From positions 1 to 11,332 of the forward strand of contig DWZY01000055.1 in NCBI GenBank assembly GCA_019117325.1: 11,332 nt of DNA, given 5' to 3'. Source of the DNA: Candidatus Brevibacterium intestinigallinarum (GTDB taxonomy: Bacteria > Actinomycetota > Actinomycetes > Actinomycetales > Brevibacteriaceae). A model generated the notes under the pieces. The model saw only the letters and a list, made by a program, of their open reading frames with translations. It was not told where the DNA came from and searched no databases. This document shows, in pieces, positions 1-7,098 of the stretch; within the stretch, counting starts at the first letter, position 1; each line of letters opens with the position of its first letter. A program made the translations under genes and the position numbers.

Positions 1-1557
1 CGCAGCTCGCGGGTGCAGGCCGGCATCACGATCGCGACGCTCAGCGCGACGACCGTCGTGTCCGTCCTGCTCCTGCTTCTCGTCGACCAGCAGGGTCCGC
101 AGGTGCTGGCCGTGGGCGGCTGGGCGCTGCCCTTCGGCATCGGACTCGTGGCCGACCGGTTGGCCGCTCTGCTGCTCGTCGTCTCCAGCATCGTGACGCT
201 GAGCGTCTACCTCTACGCGGTGGGCCAGGACTCCTCCGATGCGGAGGTCTCCGACGACACCCCCGTCTCGATCTTCAACCCCGCCTACCTCATCCTGTGC
301 GCGGGTGTGTCGAACGCGTTCCTGGCCGGCGACCTCTTCAACCTCTACGTGGGCTTCGAGATGCTGCTGTCCGCGTCCTACGTGCTGCTCACCCTGGGCG
401 CGACGACGGAGCGGATCCGCGCGGGCGTCACGTACATCGTCATCTCGCTCGTGTCGTCGCTCATCTTCCTCGCGTCGATCGCGCTCATCTACGCCGCGAC
501 CGGCACCGTCAACATGGCGCACCTGTCCGAGCGGCTCTCCGAGCTGCCGGCGGACATCCAGCTGATCCTGCACGTCGCGCTGCTGATCGGCTTCGGCATC
601 AAGGCAGCCGTCTTCCCGCTCTCTTTCTGGCTGCCGGACTCCTATCCGACGGCGCCCGCACCGGTCACGGCCGTCTTCGCGGGTCTGCTCACGAAGGTGG
701 GCATCTACGCGATCATCCGGACCGAGACCGTCCTCTTCGCGACCTCCGATCTGCGCGTGCCCCTGCTGGTCGTCTCCGGCCTCACCCTGCTCGTGGGCAT
801 CCTGGGTGCGATCGCCCAGTCGGACATCAAGAGGATCCTGTCCTTCACCCTCGTGTCGCACATCGGGTACATGCTGTTCGGCGTGGCGATGGGCACGCAT
901 CTGGGTCTGGCCGCGGCGATCTACTACACGATGCACCACATCGTCGCGCAGACTGCGATGTTCCTGGCGATCGGCCTCCTGGAGCTCCGCGCGGGCTCGA
1001 CCTCGCTGCGCAGACTGGGTGGACTCGCGACCCTCGCGCCGTTCATCAGCGGCCTCTACCTCATCCCGGCCCTCAACCTGGCCGGCATCCCGCCCTTCTC
1101 CGGCTTCATCGGGAAGGTCGCCCTCTTCACCGCGGGCTTCCACACCTCCGACTGGCTGGTGGGGACACTCGTGGGCATCGGCACGCTCACCTCGCTGCTG
1201 ACCCTCTACGCGATCGGCAAGTCGTGGAACCTGGCGTTCTGGCGCGATGCGGCGGACGCGGACGAGCCCACCCCCGCGCTCGTCGAGGAGGCGAAGGAGC
1301 GTCGCCTGGCGCTCGCGCAGAAGGGCCATTGGACCTCGCGGAACCGTTCGCCGATCCTCATGGTGGCCGCCACGACCGCCATGGTCGTCGTCTCGTGCCT
1401 CCTCACGGTCCTGGCGCAGCCGCTGTGGCAGATCTCGACCAGGGCCGCGGACGGTCTCATCGGTCCGACCTCGTACTCATCGACCGTGCTGGACGGCGAG
1501 GGCGCGGACGGTGTGGGCGACGGCCGCTACGCTCCCGTGCCCGAGGAGGACGAGTGA
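1..1557 (+). CDS. mnhD: Mrp/Mnh Na+/H+ antiporter subunit D (5' end outside window)
   Basis: Membrane subunit of the multi-gene Mrp antiporter, which exchanges cytoplasmic Na+ for external protons. It belongs to the proton-translocating family shared with complex I NuoL/M/N. The frame is open from base 1, and the visible residues before the GTG at 13 (RSSRVQAG) look like the usual loop after the first helix. I therefore treat the gene as 5'-truncated rather than starting at 13. The 518 visible residues are mostly transmembrane. Family marks seen: the conserved Glu in GFEMLLSASY (codon 358-360), the Lys in GFGIKAAVFPLSFWLPD (codon 601-603), PTAPAPVTA with a following Lys (codon 694-696), and DIKRILSFTLVSHIGYM. 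After the core there is a charged loop, one more helix (about 1360-1420) and an acidic C-terminus ending in EEDE. The stop TGA overlaps the mnhE ATG by one base. Subunit D versus a NuoN-like protein is settled by mnhE, F and G following. Confidence 0.95.
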   Translation, partial: RSSRVQAGITIATLSATTVVSVLLLLLVDQQGPQVLAVGGWALPFGIGLVADRLAALLLVVSSIVTLSVYLYAVGQDSSDAEVSDDTPVSIFNPAYLILCAGVSNAFLAGDLFNLYVGFEMLLSASYVLLTLGATTERIRAGVTYIVISLVSSLIFLASIALIYAATGTVNMAHLSERLSELPADIQLILHVALLIGFGIKAAVFPLSFWLPDSYPTAPAPVTAVFAGLLTKVGIYAIIRTETVLFATSDLRVPLLVVSGLTLLVGILGAIAQSDIKRILSFTLVSHIGYMLFGVAMGTHLGLAAAIYYTMHHIVAQTAMFLAIGLLELRAGSTSLRRLGGLATLAPFISGLYLIPALNLAGIPPFSGFIGKVALFTAGFHTSDWLVGTLVGIGTLTSLLTLYAIGKSWNLAFWRDAADADEPTPALVEEAKERRLALAQKGHWTSRNRSPILMVAATTAMVVVSCLLTVLAQPLWQISTRAADGLIGPTSYSSTVLDGEGADGVGDGRYAPVPEEDE

Positions 1558-2198
1558 TGGGCGCGCGCAGACGCAAGAGGCAGAGCTTCGTCGAGCAGCT
1601 CCTCTACTTGGTCGTGCTGATCCTCGTGTGGGTCTTCCTGTGGGACTCCGTGAGCGTCCTGACGATCCTGAGCGGCCTCGTCGTCGCCTTCACGGTCGTG
1701 CGGGCGTTCTATCTGCCGCCCATCCAGCTCTCCGGTCGGTTGAACCTCCTCTACGGCACCGTCTTCGTGTTCTGGTTCATGCTCAACGTGCTCCTGTCCT
1801 CGATCCAGGTGGCCTGGCTGACGGTGCGGCCGAGACCGGTTTCCGCGGGCTCCGTCGTGGCCGTCGACCTGGCGACGCGGTCCGACCTGCTCATCACCCT
1901 CGTCACGATGGTGAACGGACTGATCCCGGGGTCGCTCGTCATCGAGATCGACCGGGCCCGCGCGGTCGTCTTCGTCCACGGGCTCAACTGCGCCGATGAG
2001 GAGGAGATCGAGAAGGTGCGGATGAAGACGCACCAGATCGAGACGCTGCTCATCTACGCGATCGGGTCGCCGCACGACATCGAGGCACTCAACGACGCGC
2101 GCCGCGAGCGGGGCCAGCCGCCGCGTCTCGAAAGCCTCACGATCCGCGAGCGCGCGCGTCGTGCTCGCCAGCTGAAGGAAGCGAGGGGGAACGGATGA
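1557..2198 (+). CDS. mnhE: Mrp/Mnh Na+/H+ antiporter subunit E
   Basis: Small membrane subunit of the Mrp complex, needed for complex assembly in studied homologues. The 213-residue protein has two or three N-terminal hydrophobic segments (about residues 12-60 and 65-85). The typical MnhE middle follows, including LITLVTMVNGLIPGSLVIEID and a cytoplasmic domain with VFVHGLNC. The ATG at 1557 shares its A with the mnhD stop and has GAGGAGG just upstream. The same frame is open back to 297, but that stretch is the antisense-free shadow of mnhD and has no membrane character, so I start at 1557. A charged Arg-rich tail (RERARRARQLKEARGNG) extends beyond the core. The stop overlaps the mnhF start as ATGA. 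Confidence 0.93.
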   Translation: MGARRRKRQSFVEQLLYLVVLILVWVFLWDSVSVLTILSGLVVAFTVVRAFYLPPIQLSGRLNLLYGTVFVFWFMLNVLLSSIQVAWLTVRPRPVSAGSVVAVDLATRSDLLITLVTMVNGLIPGSLVIEIDRARAVVFVHGLNCADEEEIEKVRMKTHQIETLLIYAIGSPHDIEALNDARRERGQPPRLESLTIRERARRARQLKEARGNG

Positions 2199-2632
2199 CC
2201 GCCGATGACGTGATCCCGCAGTCGACTCTCGACACCCCGCTGGCTCAGATCACCGGCCTCGTCGTGGGCCTGATCTTCCTGGCCGCCGCCATCATCGCGA
2301 TCATCCGGATCGTCCGCGGCCCGTCCATCCTCGACCGCATGATCGCGACGGACGCGCTGCTGGCGACGATCATGTGCGCGCTGGGCGGACTGCTCGCCTT
2401 CACGGGGCGGGCGGATCTGCTGCCGGTCATGCTCGTCATCTCGATGTTCGGCTTCGTGGGTGCGGTGGGCGTCTCCCGGTACGTGTCCCGCGCGGACCTG
2501 CGCACGACCTCCCGCTACCGCAGGATGGGGCGCGAGGACCACCGCACGGGATCGATCGGCACCGTCGAGGGAGTGGAACCGGGCGTGCCGGAGTCCCGGC
2601 ACGGGTCCGCCGACGGGGGTGAGCGCGCATGA
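2195..2632 (+). CDS. mnhF: Mrp/Mnh Na+/H+ antiporter subunit F
   Basis: Small integral membrane subunit of the Mrp antiporter. Three hydrophobic helices occupy roughly residues 16-38, 50-68 and 74-95. Between the first and second lies the family motif RGPSILDRMIATDALLA, which is diagnostic for MnhF. At 145 residues it is longer than the roughly 90 residues usual for the family. The extra 50 residues are a hydrophilic, Arg/Gly-rich tail (from about residue 96) with no predicted membrane segment. The start ATG at 2195 overlaps the mnhE stop (ATGA) and is preceded by GAGGGGGA. The stop again overlaps the next start as ATGA, so translation of E, F and G is probably coupled. Confidence 0.93.
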   Translation: MTADDVIPQSTLDTPLAQITGLVVGLIFLAAAIIAIIRIVRGPSILDRMIATDALLATIMCALGGLLAFTGRADLLPVMLVISMFGFVGAVGVSRYVSRADLRTTSRYRRMGREDHRTGSIGTVEGVEPGVPESRHGSADGGERA

Positions 2633-3084
2633 TCCTCGACGTCATCTCCGCGCTCTGCATCATCGGCGCGGCCCTGCTGTCCCTGGCGGCGGGCATCGGC
2701 GCCCTGCGGTTCCCCGACCTGCTCTCGCGCATGCACGCGGCGTCGAAGCCGCAGCTGTTCGGGCTGGTGCTCGTCATGTTCGCGGTGGGCCTCCAGACGC
2801 TGCACTGGGGCCCGATCTCCACGATGATCCTCATCGTCCTGTTCCAGCTGTTCACGGTTCCGGTCGCGGCCCACATGATCGGCCGCGCGGGCTATCGGAC
2901 GAAGCACCTGCGCCGTTCCATGCTGTACCGTGACGAACTGGACGACGCGGTCGCGCGCGCCCACGCGCGCGACGTGGCGGAGCGGGAGCGGGCGGCGGCG
3001 GAGAGCGCGTCGGCCGCGGGAGAACAGGACGCAGCGGCAGACAGGACGACACACCACGATGACGAGCCCGACGCGGGGCGCTGA
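2629..3084 (+). CDS. mnhG: Mrp/Mnh Na+/H+ antiporter subunit G
   Basis: Last structural subunit of the Mrp antiporter. It has three hydrophobic segments (about residues 3-24, 40-58 and 62-83) and the family signature GALRFPDLLSRMHAASKPQLFG between the first two. The core ends near residue 90. It is followed by a hydrophilic tail of about 60 residues rich in Ala, Arg, Glu and Asp, giving 151 residues where 100-120 is usual. The start overlaps the mnhF stop (ATGA), with GGGGGTGAG upstream. The last 26 bases overlap the start of the response regulator gene in another frame. With D, E and F immediately upstream, the assignment is secure; A, B and C should lie upstream of the window. Confidence 0.93.
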   Translation: MILDVISALCIIGAALLSLAAGIGALRFPDLLSRMHAASKPQLFGLVLVMFAVGLQTLHWGPISTMILIVLFQLFTVPVAAHMIGRAGYRTKHLRRSMLYRDELDDAVARAHARDVAERERAAAESASAAGEQDAAADRTTHHDDEPDAGR

Positions 3085-3811
3085 CCCCACTGCACCCCTG
3101 GTCCTCGTGGCCGATGACGAACCGGACGTCCTGGGTTCCGTCGTCCCCTTCATGGAGCGCGCCGGCTTCCGCGTGATCTCCGCGAACGACGGCAAGCTCG
3201 CCCTCGACGAGATCCGCCGGCACGGCCCGGACGCGTGCGTCCTGGACGTCCTCATGCCCGGGGCGGACGGCCGCGAGGTGCTGCGGACGCTGCGCCGTGA
3301 GGAGAACTGGGTGCCCGTCGTCCTCCTCACCCAGGTGGGTGAGGCCGTCGAACGGGCCATGGCGCTCGAGGAGGGCGCCGACGACTACCTCAACAAGCCC
3401 TTCGACCCGCACGAGCTGGTCGCCCGGGTCCGCGCAGTGCTGCGCCGGACCCGCAACGATGGCCCACCGTTGGCGACGGCCTCGGTCCTCACCTCGACGT
3501 TCGGCCTGGCCCTCGACCGGGTGGGGCGACGGGCCTGGCTGGGTCAGCGCGAGCTCGTCATCACTCCCAAGGGCTTCACGCTGCTGGAGTACCTCATGAT
3601 GCACGCGGACGAGCTGGTCGAGCGGTCGCGACTGCTGGAGGTCCTCTGGGGCTTCGACGACGCCGTGGGCACGCGCGCCGTCGATTCGCGCGTCGCCGAG
3701 CTGCGACGGGTGCTGGGGGAAGACGCCGCCGACCCGCGCTGGATCGCCACGGTGCAGGGCCGCGGCTACCGCTTCGTCGCGCCCGTCACGGGCGCCGATT
3801 CGCTGAGGTGA
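3059..3811 (+). CDS. OmpR/PhoB-family response regulator
   Basis: DNA-binding response regulator of 250 residues, the partner of the kinase immediately downstream. Residues 14-130 form a receiver domain with the acidic pocket ADDE (Asp19, Asp20), phospho-acceptor Asp63 in CVLDVLMPG, Thr91 and Lys113 in NKPF, so all key residues are present. Residues 155-242 form a winged-helix domain with the typical ITPKGFTLLEYL, LLEVLWG and GRGYRFVAP segments. The ATG at 3059 gives a normal N-terminus. The frame is open upstream to 2930, but those residues are an Arg-rich shadow of mnhG. The gene overlaps mnhG by 26 bases, and only a weak AGGA at 3043 precedes it, so translation probably depends on the upstream genes. 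Targets are unknown; by position, the antiporter operon itself is the first candidate. I cannot place it in a named subfamily. Confidence 0.93.
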   Translation: MTSPTRGADPTAPLVLVADDEPDVLGSVVPFMERAGFRVISANDGKLALDEIRRHGPDACVLDVLMPGADGREVLRTLRREENWVPVVLLTQVGEAVERAMALEEGADDYLNKPFDPHELVARVRAVLRRTRNDGPPLATASVLTSTFGLALDRVGRRAWLGQRELVITPKGFTLLEYLMMHADELVERSRLLEVLWGFDDAVGTRAVDSRVAELRRVLGEDAADPRWIATVQGRGYRFVAPVTGADSLR

Positions 3812-3815
3812 GACG

Positions 3816-5465
3816 ATGAATTCCTATCTCGTCTTCGAGATCCGGGTCTGGCTCCTGCTGGTCCTGCTGCTCGTGCTGGCCCTGGTGATCGCCGCGGGCG
3901 TGTGGTTCCTGCTCCGCTGGATCAGGACGACGCGCGAGGCCGAGGTCGCCAAGACGCAGGCACGCGCGGATGCGGACGCGATGCAGCGGCGCAACCGGAT
4001 GCTCATCCGCCTGGACCACGAGCTCAAGAACCCTCTCACAGCCCTGCGCACGTCCGTCGCGACAGTCCGCAGCGCCGCCGAGGACGATGTCCCCGACCAG
4101 GGCATCATCACCGCCGCTGCCCGCCAGATCGATACATCCGCGCGTCGCGTGGCGCGTCTGCTGGCCGACCTGCGGAAGCTCGCGGACGTCGAGTCCCGCG
4201 CGATCGACTTCCAGCGCGTCGACATGGACGTGCTCGTCCACCAGGCCGTCGAGGACGCCCGCACCGCGCCCGGAGCCGAGGACCGCATGATCGTCGCGAC
4301 CGTCGCCCGCGCGCCGTGGAAGCTGCCGGACGTGCTGGGCGAGGAGGATCTGCTGCTGTCCGCGATCCTCAACCTGCTGGGCAACGCGATCAAGTACTCG
4401 TCCGACACGGACACCGTCGAGCTGCGCGCGAACGAGCAGGTCATCGACAAGCACCGCTGGGTCGTGGTCGAGGTCGCGGACACCGGCACCGGCATCCCCG
4501 TCGACGAGCAGCAGGTCGTGTGGGACGAGCTGCACCGCGGCTCCCGCGTCCGGCAGGTGGCCGGCTCCGGCATGGGCCTGTCCCTGGTGCGCGCGATCAT
4601 CTCCCGCCACGGCGGTTCCGTCGAGCTGTTCAGCCAGGAGGGCGTGGGCACCGCGGTGCGCCTCGTCCTGCCGGTGCTGGGCGACGCGCCGCCTCCCGGT
4701 CAGCTGGAGGGCTACGGGGCCCGTGCCGCCGCGGCCTCGCGACCGGTCCAGCCGTTCCAGGACCAGAAATCCCACTCCGGGTCGACGGGCGGTCAGATGC
4801 TGCCGCCGCGCGAGCCCAACTCGGAGGAGCGCCGCATCATGGGCACTCCCCGGCGCACCTCGAAGCGCCGGATCCAGACCGTCAACGGGGAGCTGGTCGA
4901 CACCAGCACCGGCGAGTCGCTGGGAGCGCCCGGCGAGCAGGCGGCACCCGGGACTCCCGGCTACGACTCGGGCCCCTACCGTCGCTTCAAGCCCCCGCAG
5001 GGACAGCCCGATCCTCAGTCAGGACCTCATTCTGGGCCACTCTCCGGGCCGCAGCCGGGTCACCACCAGGACGCTCACGTGGGCTCCCAGCCGGGACCCC
5101 ACTCGGGTGCTCAGACTGGTCCTCAGCCTGGCACTCCGACAGGGTCCCAGCCAGGCCCGCACTCGGGCGCGCAGCCGGGCACATACGCGGGCTCCCAGCC
5201 GGGCGCACACGCGGGGCCGCAGCCGGGGACGTACGCGGGTTCTCAGCCGGGCTCACAGCAGTCGCCCGTCCCGCAGCAGCCCCAGCAGCCGTACCAGCCT
5301 CCGCAGCAGTCCCAGCCTCCGCAGCCTGGTCAGTACCTCCAACAGCAGGCTCAGCAGCCTCAGCCGCCCCAGGGAAACCAGCCTCTGCAGGGTGCCCAGC
5401 ACCCGCAGGGAACCCAGCCTCCGCAGGGTTCCCAGCCCCCGCAGCCGGGTGAGGACGGAGCATGA
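3816..5465 (+). CDS. Membrane sensor histidine kinase with long Pro/Gln/Gly repeat tail
   Basis: Sensor kinase paired with the regulator 4 bases upstream; GAGGTGAG at 3805 serves as ribosome site. The 549 residues divide into one membrane helix (about 11-33), a short linker, a HisKA domain with phospho-acceptor His68 in LDHELKNP, and a HATPase domain. In the HATPase domain the N box lies at 186-194 (NLLGNAIKY), G1 at 222-228 (DTGTGIP), G2 at 250-256 (GSGMGLS), and the domain ends near residue 288. Almost nothing lies outside the membrane: about ten residues precede the helix. Sensing must therefore come from within the membrane, from inside the cell, or from a partner protein. Residues 289-549 are an unusual, presumably disordered tail. 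It has a basic patch at 339-352, then 16-residue Gly/Gln/Pro/His repeats (423-482) and a Gln/Pro-rich end. The tail keeps the frame to the ATGA overlap with the lipoprotein gene, so it is real coding sequence. It is cytoplasmic by topology. Confidence 0.93.
   Translation: MNSYLVFEIRVWLLLVLLLVLALVIAAGVWFLLRWIRTTREAEVAKTQARADADAMQRRNRMLIRLDHELKNPLTALRTSVATVRSAAEDDVPDQGIITAAARQIDTSARRVARLLADLRKLADVESRAIDFQRVDMDVLVHQAVEDARTAPGAEDRMIVATVARAPWKLPDVLGEEDLLLSAILNLLGNAIKYSSDTDTVELRANEQVIDKHRWVVVEVADTGTGIPVDEQQVVWDELHRGSRVRQVAGSGMGLSLVRAIISRHGGSVELFSQEGVGTAVRLVLPVLGDAPPPGQLEGYGARAAAASRPVQPFQDQKSHSGSTGGQMLPPREPNSEERRIMGTPRRTSKRRIQTVNGELVDTSTGESLGAPGEQAAPGTPGYDSGPYRRFKPPQGQPDPQSGPHSGPLSGPQPGHHQDAHVGSQPGPHSGAQTGPQPGTPTGSQPGPHSGAQPGTYAGSQPGAHAGPQPGTYAGSQPGSQQSPVPQQPQQPYQPPQQSQPPQPGQYLQQQAQQPQPPQGNQPLQGAQHPQGTQPPQGSQPPQPGEDGA
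5082..5252 (+). repeat. 48-bp in-frame tandem repeat in kinase tail
   Basis: Successive in-frame units begin with GSQPG. The first (5082-5141) is a 20-residue variant with four extra residues. Units of 16 residues follow at 5142-5189 (GSQPGPHSGAQPGTYA) and 5190-5237 (GSQPGAHAGPQPGTYA), and a partial copy lies at 5238-5252. Copies differ mostly at third codon positions and use more cct and ggt codons than the surrounding gene. All length changes are multiples of three, so the reading frame is kept. Confidence 0.85.
5367..5438 (+). repeat. 18-bp in-frame tandem repeat in kinase tail
   Basis: Four six-residue units stand in a row: PQGNQP, LQGAQH, PQGTQP, PQGSQP. They sit close to the C-terminus of the histidine kinase, just before PQPGEDGA and the stop. 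This is a second repeat family, separate from the 48-bp one, in the Gln/Pro-rich end of the tail. Confidence 0.8.
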
Positions 5466-6166
5466 CCCCGCACGGGCCTCGGCAGCGGTTCCGGTGGGGC
5501 GCCGCGGTGGCGGCCAGCGCCGCGGTGCTGCTGGTGAGCGGCTGCGGCCTGGTGGGCGTGCGCATCTCCGATGAGGCGGGCGCTCCGCTGCGGGTGGGTG
5601 CGCAGCCGACGATGGGTCCGGAGCCCGAGCCCACGGAGACCGCCGACCCCGCGCTCGAGGGCATGACGAAGCAGAACCTCACGTTCACCGCTGACTGCCC
5701 CGCGCGGGTGGGCGTGCACGTGCCGGACGACTGGACCTCGAACACGTCGGGCTCGTCCTTCGCGGCGTTCCCCACCACGGGCGGTTTCGACGGGCCGCGG
5801 CTGTCCGTGATGTGCTCCACGGGCTTCGCGTCCACGCCGTCCGAATCGGTGTCGTCGACGCAGAAGTACCAGTTCAGCGACGCGGCGACAGAGGTCGTCG
5901 CCGAGCACACGGGACAGGTGGGGCCGGGCTACTCGTGGGTGTACGAGGCGAACCTGGGGCCCGAGGAGACGATGTCGAGCTTCAGCGACGAGGCCACATC
6001 CGCCGTCGGCGCGTCGGTCTCCTATCCGATCTCCGGCAAGCTCTACGACGTGACCGTCACCTACTACTTCACCACCGGCGACACGAAGGTCCGCGATCAG
6101 GCCGTCGCCGCGCTCACGAATCTGCAGGTCGAGGGCACGACGGTCAGCAGCCCCGCCGACTGGTGA
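5462..6166 (+). CDS. Secreted lipoprotein of unknown function
   Basis: A 234-residue protein with a lipoprotein signal: Arg-containing start, hydrophobic stretch at about 14-25, and lipobox VSGC with the lipidated Cys at 28. A Pro/Glu/Thr linker follows (about 45-65), then a folded-looking domain of about 165 residues. That domain has only two cysteines (79 and 118), which could form a disulfide outside the membrane. It is rich in Ser, Thr and aromatic residues and looks like beta structure, but I do not recognise a family. The start overlaps the kinase stop as ATGA, with GGAG just upstream, so it is the last gene of the mnh and two-component operon. The kinase lacks an extracytoplasmic sensor. 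A surface lipoprotein translated with it could be its sensing or inhibitory partner; that is inference from position only. Confidence 0.85.
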   Translation: MTPHGPRQRFRWGAAVAASAAVLLVSGCGLVGVRISDEAGAPLRVGAQPTMGPEPEPTETADPALEGMTKQNLTFTADCPARVGVHVPDDWTSNTSGSSFAAFPTTGGFDGPRLSVMCSTGFASTPSESVSSTQKYQFSDAATEVVAEHTGQVGPGYSWVYEANLGPEETMSSFSDEATSAVGASVSYPISGKLYDVTVTYYFTTGDTKVRDQAVAALTNLQVEGTTVSSPADW

Positions 6167-6167
6167 G

Positions 6168-6250
6168 CTGATCCCGGCCTCAGGGTTCCAACTCACGAAT
6201 CTGGGATCGGCCCCTCAGCTCCGGGACCAGCCCCTCAGGCCCTGGATCAG
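6168..6250. terminator. Candidate bidirectional terminator between convergent genes
   Basis: The gap between the lipoprotein stop and the aldolase stop can fold into an imperfect stem. CTGATCC, GGCCT and AGGG on the left (6168-6185) pair with CCCT, AGGCC and GGATCAG on the right (6232-6250), with small bulges and a 46-base loop. The right arm contains the aldolase stop codon. There is no T-run on either strand. Position supports transcription stop for both operons, but the long loop makes this only a candidate. Confidence 0.4.
6203..6242. repeat. 20-bp tandem duplication in convergent intergenic gap
   Basis: Two adjacent 20-base units (6203-6222 and 6223-6242) match at 16 of 20 positions and share the exact core GCCCCTCAG. 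A third unit seems to begin with TGGATCAG at 6243. It lies just downstream of the aldolase stop codon on the minus strand. Confidence 0.6.
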
Positions 6251-7053
6251 TAGCCCTGCCGGGTCGCGGCCTGGACCTGCTCTCCGGTCGCGTGGGACCG
6301 GATCGCGCTGATGCCCTGCGCGAGCCCGCGCGCGAAGACGGACAGGTCCGCCCCGTCGCTCAGCACCGTGAACCCCTTGTCCCAGGCCACCCGGGCGACG
6401 TCGAGCGTGGGGCAGAAGATGCCCAGCGCGGTGCCCGTCTCACGGCCCGCGCGGGCCACCTCGTCGAGAGCGTCGAGGAAGATCGGCGCATCCCACTGAC
6501 CGGGGACGCCCAGATTGGTCGTGAGGTCGAGCGGACCCACGAAGAGGACGTCCACGCCGTCGACCGCACCGATCGCGGCGGCGTTCTCCACCGCGCCCGG
6601 AGTCTCGATCTGGGGCAGGAAGACCGTCGCGGCGTTCGCGGCGGCCTGGAGCTCACCGGGATCCCCGCCGGCGTACAGGTCGTGGGCCAGGCCGAACGCG
6701 GACCCGCGCGTGCCGAGCGGCGGGTACTTCATCCACGACACCATCTCCTCAGCCTGCTGTGCCGACTCCACCCACGGCATCATGATGCCCTCCGCGCCCG
6801 CGTCGAGAGCGGTGGAGACGAGGTCCTTCCGATGGCCCGCCACGCGCACGAGCGCGGTGATGTCGCTGCGCCGCGACACTGCGATCGAGCTGCGGACCGC
6901 GTCCAGCGACCACCCGGTGTGCTCGAGGTCGTAGAGGATCCAGTCGAGCCCCGCCCGCGCCGCGATCGCACCGATCCCGTCGGTGGAGAACTCGAGTGCG
7001 AACAGGCCCACCTGCGGGCTGCCAGTGCGAAGTGCGTCTCTGAACGTCGTCAT
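6247..7053 (-). CDS. HpcH/HpaI-type (class II pyruvate) aldolase
   Basis: A 268-residue metal-dependent aldolase-family enzyme. Such enzymes cleave or form C-C bonds between pyruvate and an aldehyde, for example 2-keto-3-deoxy sugar acids or 4-hydroxy-2-oxoheptanedioate. The visible sequence keeps the active site of the family. It has His45 in YDLEHTGWSLD, Arg70 in ALVRVAG, and metal ligands Glu150 in PQIETPGA and Asp176 in VGPLDL. These are nearly the same numbers as in E. coli HpcH (His45, Arg70, Glu149, Asp175, from memory). MMPWVESAQQAEE and YPPLGTRG are also typical. The start is ATG at 7053. The frame is open upstream to 7740, but that part is antisense to the neighbouring gene. There is no Shine-Dalgarno sequence; a -10 box ends six bases before the ATG, suggesting a leaderless message. 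The physiological substrate cannot be read from the sequence. Confidence 0.92.
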   Translation of the reverse strand: MTTFRDALRTGSPQVGLFALEFSTDGIGAIAARAGLDWILYDLEHTGWSLDAVRSSIAVSRRSDITALVRVAGHRKDLVSTALDAGAEGIMMPWVESAQQAEEMVSWMKYPPLGTRGSAFGLAHDLYAGGDPGELQAAANAATVFLPQIETPGAVENAAAIGAVDGVDVLFVGPLDLTTNLGVPGQWDAPIFLDALDEVARAGRETGTALGIFCPTLDVARVAWDKGFTVLSDGADLSVFARGLAQGISAIRSHATGEQVQAATRQGY

Positions 7054-7059
7054 GTCGTC

Positions 7060-7065
7060 ACTGTA
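7060..7065 (-). promoter_or_regulatory. -10 box for leaderless aldolase transcript
   Basis: On the minus strand TACAGT (TANNNT type) is followed by six bases and then the ATG at 7053, with no Shine-Dalgarno site between. This spacing places the transcription start at or next to the start codon, as in many actinobacterial leaderless genes. No convincing -35 box is seen. Confidence 0.55.
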
Positions 7066-7098
7066 GCGAACGGCGGGGACACGGCCGTGCCGCGTCCA

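Noticed and set aside
297..1556. Upstream extension of the mnhE frame
   Set aside because: It lies wholly inside mnhD in another frame, is Arg/His/Pro-rich and lacks membrane segments. The ATG at 1557 has a ribosome site and the usual MnhE N-terminus.
5016..5460. CRISPR-like repeat array
   Set aside because: The repeats are degenerate, directly tandem and in frame with the kinase gene, with no unique spacers; they encode a low-complexity protein tail.
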